NCBI RefSeq assembly: GCF_012396015.1
Contig: NZ_JAAXOQ010000007.1
Span: 114,192 to 178,191 of the forward strand
Length of the DNA: 64,000 nucleotides
Reading direction: 5' to 3'
Origin: Tsukamurella spumae
GTDB lineage: Bacteria > Actinomycetota > Actinomycetes > Mycobacteriales > Mycobacteriaceae
Shown here: positions 1-8,618 of the stretch, piece by piece
Position numbering within the stretch: the stretch's first letter is position 1
How the letters are laid out: the number at the start of each line of letters is the position of its first letter
Notes under the pieces: model-generated
What the model was told of the DNA's origin: nothing
The model's database searches: none
Seen by the model: only the letters and a program-made list of their open reading frames with translations
Program-made: the position numbers and the translations under genes

Positions 1-697
1 GCAGCGGGACCGAGATCCACGCGGTGAAGCCGTCGGTGAGCGGGCCGCCCACGACGTACCCGAGGTATCCTCCGGCGGCGCACCGGCCGTCGAAGGTCGA
101 CGGTCCGCCCGCGCCGATGTGCAGCAGGCCGAGGAAGGACAGCACGATGAGCGCGCCGCCGACGCGGTGCCGCACGTGTGCGGACGGATTGTCGGGGCGC
201 CGCATCATGATCACGCCGAGCGCGATCGCGAGCGGCGGCACGAGCAGCGCGAACCAGCCGACGACGGCGCGCACGCCGGTGGAGAAGAAGGAGCCGACGG
301 GCCCGCCGGCGTCGAAGTACACCGCCGCGCCGAGGATGATCGCGACGGCGAACAGCGCCAGCGCCAATCCGTCGCGCGAATGGGTCGGACGGGGCGTCTC
401 CCCGGTCACAGCGGGAGCGGCGGCATCGTCGGGTCCGCGTCCGGTGCGGACGGCCCCACCGACGCCCCTGGCCAGCAGTCTCCAGCCGGCACCGAGGCCG
501 CGCCCCACTCCCCTACCGGCCGCCGACGCGACCCCGGAGCTCTTCGTCGCCCCCGCGCCGCCCTGCTTGGCACGGGTACGCGGAGCCGCCTGCCTGCTGC
601 GCGTCGGGCTCGCCGCGCGGCTGCCGCCACGGGCGGAACCGCGGGAGGTGGCGGCGCGATTGCCCGACTGCGCGCGGCTGGTGGTCTTCGATGCCAT
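1..697 (-). CDS. ftsK: DNA translocase FtsK, N-terminal part (runs off left edge)
   Basis: FtsK couples septum formation to chromosome segregation: it anchors at the division site and pumps DNA toward dif. Only the N-terminal 232 codons are in the window. Translation from the ATG at 697 starts MASKTTSRAQ and runs through a long Arg/Ala/Gly-rich stretch, then hydrophobic helices (for example ALALFAVAIILGAAVYF and AVVGWFALLVPPLAIAVGVI), which fit the membrane anchor. The ATPase and gamma domains would lie beyond position 1. The assignment rests on this architecture and on the position next to rnj and dapA, as I recall in mycobacteria. The frame stays open to the left edge. Confidence 0.85.
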   Translation of the reverse strand, partial: MASKTTSRAQSGNRAATSRGSARGGSRAASPTRSRQAAPRTRAKQGGAGATKSSGVASAAGRGVGRGLGAGWRLLARGVGGAVRTGRGPDDAAAPAVTGETPRPTHSRDGLALALFAVAIILGAAVYFDAGGPVGSFFSTGVRAVVGWFALLVPPLAIALGVIMMRRPDNPSAHVRHRVGGALIVLSFLGLLHIGAGGPSTFDGRCAAGGYLGYVVGGPLTDGFTAWISVPL

Positions 698-771
698 GGG
701 GGCAGTCTATCGACAGTAACCCCATCTGTATCAAGTGCCACACATGTAACAGCAGCGAGTACGGCGGGTCG

Positions 772-1389
772 CTACATGGAACGGACGACGGAGCCGAGCA
801 GATCGATGTCGGCATCGGCGCCCTCGAAGGTGACGAGCGCCTCGTCGCGCCCGAAGGCCCACATCGTCACCTCGCCGATCGCCCCGATGACGGCCACCTC
901 GGGTCCGCGCCCGACGGTCGCGACCGTGCCGGTCTCCGTCGTGAGGCTGATCCGCAGCGGCGCGCCGCGCAGCGTCAACCGCGCGATCCGCGCGACCACG
1001 GAGGTCAGACCGTGCTGGACGCGCACATCGAGGGGGCGCGGCGTCCAGCCGGGCGCGGCACGGCGGATGTCCTCGGCGTGCACGAAGTACTCGCCGAGGT
1101 TCGCCTGCTCGTCGACGAGCCGGAACGGCGAGAACCGGGGTGGCCCGCCTGCGACCGTGGCCAGGAGCTCATCGAAGGGTCGAGCGGCGATGCTCGCCTG
1201 GACCCGCTCGGTGTGGCCCGCGAGCGGCGGGATCATGATGCCCGCCGTGGCGTCGAGCCTCCCCTCGCGCAGGACGAGATGGGCGAGCAGCTCACGCACC
1301 GTCCACTCCCCACAGAGCGTGGGGGCGTCGGGACCGGCGGCACGGGCCGCGTCGACGAGTGCAGCGCGCTGCAAGCGAGCAGGTTTCAC
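772..1389 (-). CDS. TIGR03085-type DinB-like metal-binding protein
   Basis: A 205-residue protein beginning MKPARLQRAALVDAARAAG. It has the DinB/mycothiol-maleylpyruvate-isomerase-like N-terminal pattern: CGEWTVRELLAHLVLREGR near residues 26-44, with a His that can serve as a metal ligand, and a second His-containing segment, GEYFVHAEDIRRA, near 99-111. Members of this family are common in mycolic-acid actinobacteria, often close to ftsK, and are annotated as TIGR03085 metal-binding proteins. Their substrate is unknown. The gene stands alone between ftsK and the secreted-paralog operon, which runs the other way. The family call is fairly secure; no reaction can be assigned. Confidence 0.75.
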   Translation of the reverse strand: MKPARLQRAALVDAARAAGPDAPTLCGEWTVRELLAHLVLREGRLDATAGIMIPPLAGHTERVQASIAARPFDELLATVAGGPPRFSPFRLVDEQANLGEYFVHAEDIRRAAPGWTPRPLDVRVQHGLTSVVARIARLTLRGAPLRISLTTETGTVATVGRGPEVAVIGAIGEVTMWAFGRDEALVTFEGADADIDLLGSVVRSM

Positions 1390-1446
1390 GTCGCCACCCT
1401 ATCGCCCCCGACCGGCCGGCACCGCGCCGCACACACACGCTTCTGT

Positions 1447-1481
1447 AGTGAAATGAAGATGCACTGTCGTATACTTCGCGC
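1447..1481 (+). promoter_or_regulatory. Probable leaderless promoter of the secreted-paralog operon
   Basis: TATACT at 1470-1475 is a good sigma-A -10 element. About seven bases downstream lies the ATG at 1482, so the transcript probably starts at or next to the A of the start codon. There is no Shine-Dalgarno-like purine run between the -10 and the ATG. The -35 region around 1447-1452 is weak. Leaderless starts are common in mycobacteria and their relatives. Confidence 0.5.
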
Positions 1482-2084
1482 ATGATTGCGAAGACCACGC
1501 AGACCTCAATCCGTACGCGGGTCGCCTCGGCGACCGCGATCCTCGCCACCGTCGCTGCGGGCGCGACACTCGCCGCCCCCGCCGCCTCCGCGGCCCCGAC
1601 GAACAACGACCTGGTGCTGACGCAGGCGCAGTTCCCGGCCGGCTCCACCGACTACCGCGCCGGTCGACTCACCGGTAGCGCCATCAACATCAAGGCGGGC
1701 GCTCCGCAGCCGTGCGTCGACGCTGCGAACCGGCTCAACGCCGCGACCGCTTCCGCACAGAACGCCGGCGCCGCCGCCCGCAACGGCTACTCCTCCATGG
1801 TCAGTATCGTAATCTCCCCGATGCAGGGCGGCCTGTGGCGCTCGATGGCGCAGGCCTGCTCCGGCCGGGTCGCCGAGCTCGCCGTCCCCGGTGACCTCGC
1901 GCGCTACAACCCCGCGGTCATCACGTACGGGGGCAAGACCAACTCCACCATCGAGGGCGCCGCCGACGTCAACGGCCGCACGGTCAACGTCCTCGTCCGC
2001 GGCATGTCCGACACCCCCGCCAACGCCGGCAAGTTCTGGCAGGTGTTCCGCGCGCAGATCCAGAAGGTGCAGGCGGCCCGCTGA
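1482..2084 (+). CDS. Small secreted protein, paralog 1 of 5
   Basis: A 200-residue exported protein of unknown function and first gene of a five-gene tandem paralog operon. Residues 1-38 form a signal peptide ending in APAASA-AP, with predicted cleavage after Ala-Ser-Ala. The mature part has the family pattern: a FPAGSTDYRA segment near its start, one Cys in QPCVDAANR, a second in AQACSGRV, and a C-terminal FWQVFRAQIQKVQ. The two conserved cysteines probably form a disulfide outside the cell. The size and two-Cys layout recall secreted PknH-C-like sensor domains of mycobacteria, but I do not see enough to claim that family. Its stop overlaps the next start by one base (TGATG), which implies coupled translation. 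Confidence 0.75.
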   Translation: MIAKTTQTSIRTRVASATAILATVAAGATLAAPAASAAPTNNDLVLTQAQFPAGSTDYRAGRLTGSAINIKAGAPQPCVDAANRLNAATASAQNAGAAARNGYSSMVSIVISPMQGGLWRSMAQACSGRVAELAVPGDLARYNPAVITYGGKTNSTIEGAADVNGRTVNVLVRGMSDTPANAGKFWQVFRAQIQKVQAAR

Positions 2085-2665
2085 TGCGCGCCCGTCACGT
2101 TCTGGTCGGTTCGACGGTGACCTTCCTCGCCCTCGCCGGCCTGCCTGCGGTCGCGCAGGCGGCTCCGGTGGTTCCGGCCCGCGCCGTTCTGGCCGCCAAC
2201 GAGTTCCCGGCGGGTTCGACCGGGTACTCCGTCCGGTCAGAGGTCGGCGAGCCGGCCGGAGAGCTGATCTCCGACACCGCGTGCGGGGCTGCGGAACACC
2301 GCGTCGACAAGGCCCTCGCAGGTGCCCACAGCACCGACGCCAAGGCCCGCCGCGGTGCACTCGACCTCGAGACGAGTGTCATCGAGCGTCCGATGGCCAC
2401 CGTGATGCGTGGTGTGATCACGACGTGTTCGGCGAAGCTGCGCTATGGCACCCGCGCGATCGTGAAGCCACTTCCGGCCGACCTGAGCCGCCACCAGGGC
2501 TTCACGGTCAGCACCGGCGACAACCAGACTCTGATCGCCGTCGTCGAGGTCCGCGGCGCGTCCGTCGGCGTCCAGGTCAGCGGCACGTCCGCCACACCCG
2601 CCGACCCGGCCGCGTTCTGGCAGCTCGTCCGTGCACAGGTCGCCAAGGTGGAGCGGCAGCCGTGA
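2084..2665 (+). CDS. Small secreted protein, paralog 2 of 5
   Basis: A 193-residue exported paralog. The signal peptide ends at VAQA-AP near residue 27. It is followed by the family pattern ARAVLAANEFPAGSTGY, a Cys in DTACGAAEH, a second Cys in TTCSAKL, an ERPMA segment, and the C-terminal FWQLVRAQVAKVERQP signature shared almost exactly with paralog 3. Its ATG shares the A of the preceding gene's TGA, and its own end overlaps the next GTG by four bases. Function unknown. The strong C-terminal conservation and the hyper-variable middle suggest a common fold with diverging ligand or partner surfaces (inference). Confidence 0.75.
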   Translation: MRARHVLVGSTVTFLALAGLPAVAQAAPVVPARAVLAANEFPAGSTGYSVRSEVGEPAGELISDTACGAAEHRVDKALAGAHSTDAKARRGALDLETSVIERPMATVMRGVITTCSAKLRYGTRAIVKPLPADLSRHQGFTVSTGDNQTLIAVVEVRGASVGVQVSGTSATPADPAAFWQLVRAQVAKVERQP

Positions 2666-3240
2666 TCGCGCGACGTCTTTCCGTCATCGGCACGGTCGCC
2701 CTTGCGACTCTGGCCGTCGTTCCCGGCGTCGCCCAGGCGGCTCCGGTGAACACCGCCCGGACGATTCTTGCCGCCCACGAATTCCCGCTCGGTTCGACCG
2801 GCTACAAGGTCGAGACCGAGACGTTGAAGCCGTTCGACGAGCCCGACAACGCGAACACCCCATGCTCGCGATTCATCCGCACGATGTTCGAGCGACTCGG
2901 TGGCGCACAGGTGACCAACGCCCAAGTGACCCGCGGAACGACTGAGGTCGAGGTCGCCGTGGTGAACCGTCCCATGGCGGCGCTGATGGCCGAGGGCTTC
3001 CCCACGTGCGAGGCCCAGGTCGACCCGAGGGCTCGTTCGACGGTGCTCGCCGCCCCAGGTGATCTCACGCGCCTGCGTCCGTTCGTCTTCAGGGACGCCG
3101 ACGAAATGCAGGCATGGGTCGACCTACGGGGCATCTCCGTCAACGTCACGGCGACCACCAAGAACCGCGGTCCCGCCGATGCCGAGACCTTCTGGCAGAC
3201 CCTGCGTGCGCAGGTTGCCAAGGTCGAGCGGCAGCCGTGA
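2662..3240 (+). CDS. Small secreted protein, paralog 3 of 5
   Basis: A 192-residue exported paralog starting at the GTG that overlaps the upstream stop by four bases (GTGA). An upstream in-frame extension is open but would bury the start inside paralog 2, so the overlap start is preferred. The signal peptide ends GVAQA-AP. Family landmarks follow: EFPLGSTGY, the Cys pair in TPCSRFIR and PTCEAQV, NRPMA, and FWQTLRAQVAKVERQP at the C-terminus. It is the closest relative of paralog 2 by eye in the signal region and last 15 residues, which points to a local duplication. Role unknown. Confidence 0.73.
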   Translation: MIARRLSVIGTVALATLAVVPGVAQAAPVNTARTILAAHEFPLGSTGYKVETETLKPFDEPDNANTPCSRFIRTMFERLGGAQVTNAQVTRGTTEVEVAVVNRPMAALMAEGFPTCEAQVDPRARSTVLAAPGDLTRLRPFVFRDADEMQAWVDLRGISVNVTATTKNRGPADAETFWQTLRAQVAKVERQP

Positions 3241-3821
3241 TCGCCCGACGGTCCGCCGCCGCAGGCGCGCTCGCTCTCGTGATCGCCGGTGCCGTTCCCG
3301 CACTGAGTGCCGCGGCGCCGGTCGATCCGGCCCAAGCGATCCTGTCCGCGGCCGAGTTCCCCGTCGGCAACGACGCGTCGTACCGGGTCACGCACACCGT
3401 CAATCGCGCGCCGACCAGGGCATCGGGCCTCACCACCGACGGCTGCGAACTCGCCGGTGTGCGCATGATGAGCGCCGCCGCGGGATCGCGATCCACCGAG
3501 GCGATGGCGTTCCAGGGCAAGACCTATGCATCGGTGGAACTGACCGACCGTGCCCTGGTGGCGCCCATCCGCGCCACGATGGACGCCTGCCGCAACACCC
3601 CGAACGCCGACATCCCGGTATTGATCGGCACACCCGCGGAGTTCACCCGATACCGGCTGATCGCCGGCGCGGCGTCGCACGGCAAAGAGCTGAACGGCTG
3701 GGCCGAGGTCCGTGGGGTCACCGTCCAGGTGGTGGTGGACGCGAGCCCGAATCCCCCTGACTACGACACGTTCTGGCGACTGTTCCGCACCCAGATCGCC
3801 AAGATCGAGAGGCAACGATGA
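3237..3821 (+). CDS. Small secreted protein, paralog 4 of 5
   Basis: A 194-residue exported paralog starting at GTG 3237 with a four-base overlap on paralog 3. The signal peptide ends ALSAA-AP. The family pattern is retained but more diverged: AAEFPVGNDASY, the Cys pair in DGCELAG and DACRNTP, an AEVRGVTVQV segment matching the EVRGASVGV segment of paralog 2, and FWRLFRTQIAKIERQR at the C-terminus. It ends in a four-base ATGA overlap with paralog 5. No enzymatic motif is visible. Confidence 0.73.
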   Translation: MIARRSAAAGALALVIAGAVPALSAAAPVDPAQAILSAAEFPVGNDASYRVTHTVNRAPTRASGLTTDGCELAGVRMMSAAAGSRSTEAMAFQGKTYASVELTDRALVAPIRATMDACRNTPNADIPVLIGTPAEFTRYRLIAGAASHGKELNGWAEVRGVTVQVVVDASPNPPDYDTFWRLFRTQIAKIERQR

Positions 3822-4393
3822 CCGCTCACCGGGCCCTCGCAACCGTCGTGGTCGGCGCGGTGATCGCGTCGACGTTCCCGGCGACCGCGTCCGCTGCGCC
3901 CGTCGTCCCGGCCCGCGCCGTGCTCACCGCGGCGGAGCTCCCTTCCGGGAGCAAGGATTACATGGTCTTCCCGATCGCGGCATTGCCCGCCCCGAACGGC
4001 CCCGGTCCCAATAGGTCCTCACCGTGCGAGACGGCGTCCTACGCGCTGCAGAGAGCGGTGGCGGGTGCGCAAGCGGTGGAGGCGGACGCGTGGCGCGGGG
4101 ACACGCACTTCTACGCGAGCGTGTTCGGCCGCGCGGCGACAGCGGAGTTCACAGCTCAGGATTCCGCGTGCGGCGAGACCGCCAACGCCACGAGACTTCC
4201 GGTCCCGGCCGACCTGGTACGACTCGATCCGGTGCTCCTTCGGGTGAACGCCCACCGAGTCACCGGCATGGCCGATGTCCGCGGTGCGACGGTGGGGGTG
4301 ATCGCCTCGTCGCCGGATGACAAGCCGTTGAACCTCGATACGTTCTGGCAGGTGTTCCGCGCGCAGATCGCCAAGGTCGAGAAACAGCCCTAG
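3818..4393 (+). CDS. Small secreted protein, paralog 5 of 5
   Basis: A 191-residue exported paralog and last gene of the operon. The signal peptide ends ATASA-AP; then come RAVLTAAELPSGSKDY, the Cys pair in SPCETAS and DSACGET, ADVRGATVGV, and FWQVFRAQIAKVEKQP. It stops 27 bases before the end of the convergent rnj gene, with no obvious terminator hairpin between them. Function unknown. Its N-terminal VVPARAVL block matches paralog 2, showing that the copies share segments in a mosaic way. Confidence 0.73.
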   Translation: MTAHRALATVVVGAVIASTFPATASAAPVVPARAVLTAAELPSGSKDYMVFPIAALPAPNGPGPNRSSPCETASYALQRAVAGAQAVEADAWRGDTHFYASVFGRAATAEFTAQDSACGETANATRLPVPADLVRLDPVLLRVNAHRVTGMADVRGATVGVIASSPDDKPLNLDTFWQVFRAQIAKVEKQP

Positions 4394-4419
4394 CACCAAA
4401 CGCTTGACGAAGATGTTCG

Positions 4420-6378
4420 CTACTCCCCCACGACCATCACGGTCGGCACGATCATCGGCCGGCGACGGTAGGCCTTGTCCACCCAGCGTCCCACGGCCCG
4501 TCGAACACCCTGGGCGATGCGGTGGGCCTCCTTGACACCCTCGGCGGCCAGATCGGCGAGCACGTCCTCGACGAGCTGCTCCGCCTCCTTGAGCGCGGTC
4601 GGATCGTCGGAGAAGCCGCGGCCCGACACCTCGGGCTTGCTGACGGCGTTGCCCTCCTTGTCGATGGCGACGCTGATCGAGATGAAGCCGCCCTCGCCCA
4701 GGACCAGCCGGTCGGACAGCGTGGACTCGCCCACGTCGCCCACCGAGTTGCCGTCCACGTACACGTGGCCGACGGGCACCTGCCCGACGATCTTCGCGAC
4801 ACCGTTGACCAGGTCCACCACGACGCCGTCCTCGGCGAGCATGATGCGATCCTTCGGCACACCGGTGGCCTCGGCCAGCGCGGCGTTGGCGCGCAGATGC
4901 CGCCACTCGCCGTGCACCGGCATGGCGTTGCGCGGGCGCACCGCGTTGTACAGGTACAGCAGCTCACCGGCGCTGGCGTGGCCGGACACGTGGACCTTGG
5001 CGTTCTGCTGGGTGATCACCTTGGCGCCCAGCTTCGACAGCCCGTTGACCACGGCGAACACCGAGTTCTCGTTGCCCGGGATCAGGGAGCTGGCGAGCAC
5101 GATCAGGTCGTTCGGCGAGATGGTGATGTTGCGGTGCTCGCTGCGGGCCATCCGGGACAGCGCCGCGAGCGGCTCGCCCTGCGAACCCGTGGAGATGAGC
5201 ACGACCCGGTCGTCCGGCAGCGACGCGGCGGTGTCGAGGTCCACCTCGACGCCCTCCGGCAGGTGCATGTAGCCGAGCTCCTGCGCCAGCGCCATGTTCC
5301 GGACCATCGAGCGGCCGACGAACGCGATCCGCCGGTTGTGGGCGACGGCCACCTCGGCGATCTGCTGGATGCGGTGCACGTGCGAGGCGAAGGACGCCAC
5401 GATCACGCGTCCCTTCGCGCGGCCGATCACGTTGTCGAGCACGGGGCCGATCTCCCGCTCGGGGGTCACGAAGCCGGGCACCTCGGCGTTGGTCGAGTCC
5501 ACGAGGAACAGGTCGACGCCGGCGTCACCGAGTCGGGAGAAACCCGCCAGGTCGGTGAGGCGGCCGTCGAGCGGCAGCTGGTCGAGCTTGATGTCGCCGG
5601 TGTGCAGCGCCACCTGGCCGCCGGCGTGGATCGCGACGGCGATCGCGTCGGGGATCGAGTGGTTGACCGCGAAGTACTCGCACTCGAAGGGGCCGTGGCT
5701 CGTGGACTCGCCCTCGCGGACCTCGACGAGCTTGGGCCGCAGACGGTGCTCGTCGCACTTGGCCTTGACCAGCGCCAACGTGAACTTCGCGCCGACCACG
5801 GGGATGTCGGGGCGGAGCCGCAACAGGAAGGGCACGGCGCCGATGTGGTCCTCGTGGCCGTGCGTGAGGACGATCGCCTGGACGTCCTTGATCCGGTCCT
5901 CGATGTACCGGAAGTCCGGCAGGATCAGGTCGACGCCGGGCTGCTGGTCCTCGGGGAAGAGCACGCCGCAGTCCACGATGAGGAGCTTGCCGTCGTATTC
6001 GAAGACGGTCATGTTGCGACCGATCTCCTTGATGCCGCCGAGCGCGACGATCCGCATGCCGCCCTTGGGCAGCTTGGGCGGGGCGCCCAACCGCTCCACG
6101 GGCGCCGACGGTGCCTTCTGCCGGTCGTTGCCGCGCCGCCCGCCACCGCGCCGGCCGCCACCGCCCTTCGCCGCGGCCTTCTGCGGCTGCTGCGCGGGGG
6201 CCTTCGCCGCCGTCGCCTCGGACGCCTGGCCGGCCTGGGCCTTCGCCGCCGGGGCCTTGTCCTCGACGACGACGCGCGCCGCCGAGGTGGCGATCACCGG
6301 CTTGGGCTCGGCAGGCGGACCCGCCTGCCGGGTGGCCTTACGGCCCCGTCTGGCTCCACCTGCTGCACCGTCGGTCAT
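4420..6378 (-). CDS. rnj: Ribonuclease J
   Basis: RNase J is a metallo-beta-lactamase/beta-CASP nuclease with 5'-3' exo- and endonuclease activity in rRNA maturation and mRNA turnover. The 652-residue product has the metal motif THGHEDHIGA at about 172-181, an SGHASAGEL beta-CASP segment, and a C-terminal domain. Residues 1-107 are an Ala/Lys/Gly/Arg-rich, probably disordered extension. The catalytic core begins at MRIVALGGIKEIGRN (residue 108), so the protein is about 100 residues longer at the N-terminus than a bare RNase J core. The start lies just after the dapA stop (three-base gap), so translation from the dapA transcript is likely. The dapA-rnj order matches mycobacteria. Confidence 0.93.
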   Translation of the reverse strand: MTDGAAGGARRGRKATRQAGPPAEPKPVIATSAARVVVEDKAPAAKAQAGQASEATAAKAPAQQPQKAAAKGGGGRRGGGRRGNDRQKAPSAPVERLGAPPKLPKGGMRIVALGGIKEIGRNMTVFEYDGKLLIVDCGVLFPEDQQPGVDLILPDFRYIEDRIKDVQAIVLTHGHEDHIGAVPFLLRLRPDIPVVGAKFTLALVKAKCDEHRLRPKLVEVREGESTSHGPFECEYFAVNHSIPDAIAVAIHAGGQVALHTGDIKLDQLPLDGRLTDLAGFSRLGDAGVDLFLVDSTNAEVPGFVTPEREIGPVLDNVIGRAKGRVIVASFASHVHRIQQIAEVAVAHNRRIAFVGRSMVRNMALAQELGYMHLPEGVEVDLDTAASLPDDRVVLISTGSQGEPLAALSRMARSEHRNITISPNDLIVLASSLIPGNENSVFAVVNGLSKLGAKVITQQNAKVHVSGHASAGELLYLYNAVRPRNAMPVHGEWRHLRANAALAEATGVPKDRIMLAEDGVVVDLVNGVAKIVGQVPVGHVYVDGNSVGDVGESTLSDRLVLGEGGFISISVAIDKEGNAVSKPEVSGRGFSDDPTALKEAEQLVEDVLADLAAEGVKEAHRIAQGVRRAVGRWVDKAYRRRPMIVPTVMVVGE

Positions 6379-6381
6379 TGT

Positions 6382-7323
<942 letters not shown>

Positions 7324-7330
7324 CTATTGG

Positions 7331-7801
7331 CTAGCGCTTGCGCCGGTAGGTCAGGTGCCGGTAACGCAGTCCCGACGATGACTCGCTCCACCCCGGCTCG
7401 TCGTCGAGCGCGAATCCCTCCGGGACCGACGGTGCCCTCGTGTCCCCTTCGATCGTCGCGTCGACCTCGGTGACGGCCAGAACATCGGCGAGAGGCAGTG
7501 CGGCGGTGTAGATCTCGCCACCGCCGATGACCCACAGGTCACCGTCCGGGAGCGTGAGATCGTGCTGGACCACCGCACCGTCGGCCCGCCATGACCGGTC
7601 CCGAGTGACGACGATGTTCGTGCGGCCCGGGAGGGGCCGGAACCGCGGCGGGAGCGAGTCCCACGTGCGGCGCCCCATGAGGACCGTGGCGCCCGCGGTG
7701 GTCTCGCGGAAGAACCGCATGTCCTCCGGGATGTGCCACGGGATCCCCCCGCCCGCGCCGATCACTCCCCCGCGTGCCTGCGCCCAGATGAGGCCGATCA
7801 T
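7331..7801 (-). CDS. dfrA: Dihydrofolate reductase
   Basis: Reduces dihydrofolate to tetrahydrofolate with NADPH, regenerating the folate oxidised by ThyA. The 156-residue protein shows IWAQARGGVIGAGGGIPWHIPEDMRFF at the N-terminus, with the catalytic-loop Trp and the acidic substrate ligand, then the NADPH-binding MGRRTWDSLP and GGGEIY motifs. Its ATG is directly adjacent to the thyA stop, so thyA and dfrA form one transcription unit and supply one cycle of the dTMP pathway. Length is typical. Confidence 0.96.
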   Translation of the reverse strand: MIGLIWAQARGGVIGAGGGIPWHIPEDMRFFRETTAGATVLMGRRTWDSLPPRFRPLPGRTNIVVTRDRSWRADGAVVQHDLTLPDGDLWVIGGGEIYTAALPLADVLAVTEVDATIEGDTRAPSVPEGFALDDEPGWSESSSGLRYRHLTYRRKR

Positions 7802-8599
7802 CTACACGGCCACCGGGGCCTTGATGGCGGGGTGGTGCACGTAGTCGTGAACCGTGATGTCGCCGTATTCGTAGTCGAAGATGCTGGGCCGCTCCGCGAG
7901 CTCGAGCCGCGGGTACGGGTACGGCTCGCGGCGCAGCTGCTCGGTGACCTGCTCGACGTGGTTGTCGTAGATGTGGCAGTCACCACCGGTCCAGACGAAG
8001 TCACCCGGCTCGAGACCCACCTGCGCGGCGACCATGTGGGTGAGCAGCGCGTAGCTGGCGATGTTGAAGGGCACGCCGAGGAACAGATCGGCGCTGCGCT
8101 GGTAGAGCTGGCAGCTGAGCTTGCCGTCCGCCGCGTAGAACTGGAAGAAGGCGTGGCAGGGCGGCAGCGCCATGTTCTCGATCTCCGCGACGTTCCACGC
8201 CGAGACGATGTTGCGCCGGCTGGACGGGTTGGTGCGGAGCGTCTCGATCGCGGTGCTGATCTGGTCGATGTGGCGGCCGTCCGGGGTGGGCCAGCTGCGC
8301 CACTGCACGCCGTAGACGGGGCCGAGCTCACCATCCGCATCAGCCCACTCGTCCCAGATCGTGACGCCGTTGTCCTGGAGCCACCTGACGTTCGAATCCC
8401 CGCGCAGGAACCACAACAGCTCGTACGCGATGGACTTCATGTGCACCCGCTTGGTGGTGATGAGCGGGAAGCCCTGGGACAGGTCGTACCGGAGCTGGCG
8501 ACCGAACACGCTGCGCGTCCCGGTGCCGGTGCGGTCCGGGCGGTGCGTGCCGTTCTCCATCACGTCGCGGAGCAGGTCTTCATAGGGCGTCGCGATCAC
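7802..8599 (-). CDS. thyA: Thymidylate synthase ThyA
   Basis: Makes dTMP from dUMP using methylene-tetrahydrofolate. The 265-residue protein starts [13 protein letters not shown] and contains the catalytic PCHAFFQFY motif, the [17 protein letters not shown] dUMP/folate segment, and the HIYDNHVEQ motif. Length equals that of typical bacterial ThyA. It abuts dfrA with zero spacing. Upstream lies the repeat-flanked DUF222/HNH unit, which separates thyA from the dapB operon. Confidence 0.96.
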   Translation of the reverse strand: MIATPYEDLLRDVMENGTHRPDRTGTGTRSVFGRQLRYDLSQGFPLITTKRVHMKSIAYELLWFLRGDSNVRWLQDNGVTIWDEWADADGELGPVYGVQWRSWPTPDGRHIDQISTAIETLRTNPSSRRNIVSAWNVAEIENMALPPCHAFFQFYAADGKLSCQLYQRSADLFLGVPFNIASYALLTHMVAAQVGLEPGDFVWTGGDCHIYDNHVEQVTEQLRREPYPYPRLELAERPSIFDYEYGDITVHDYVHHPAIKAPVAV

Positions 8600-8618
8600 A
8601 ACCTCAGTCTAGAGGCGA

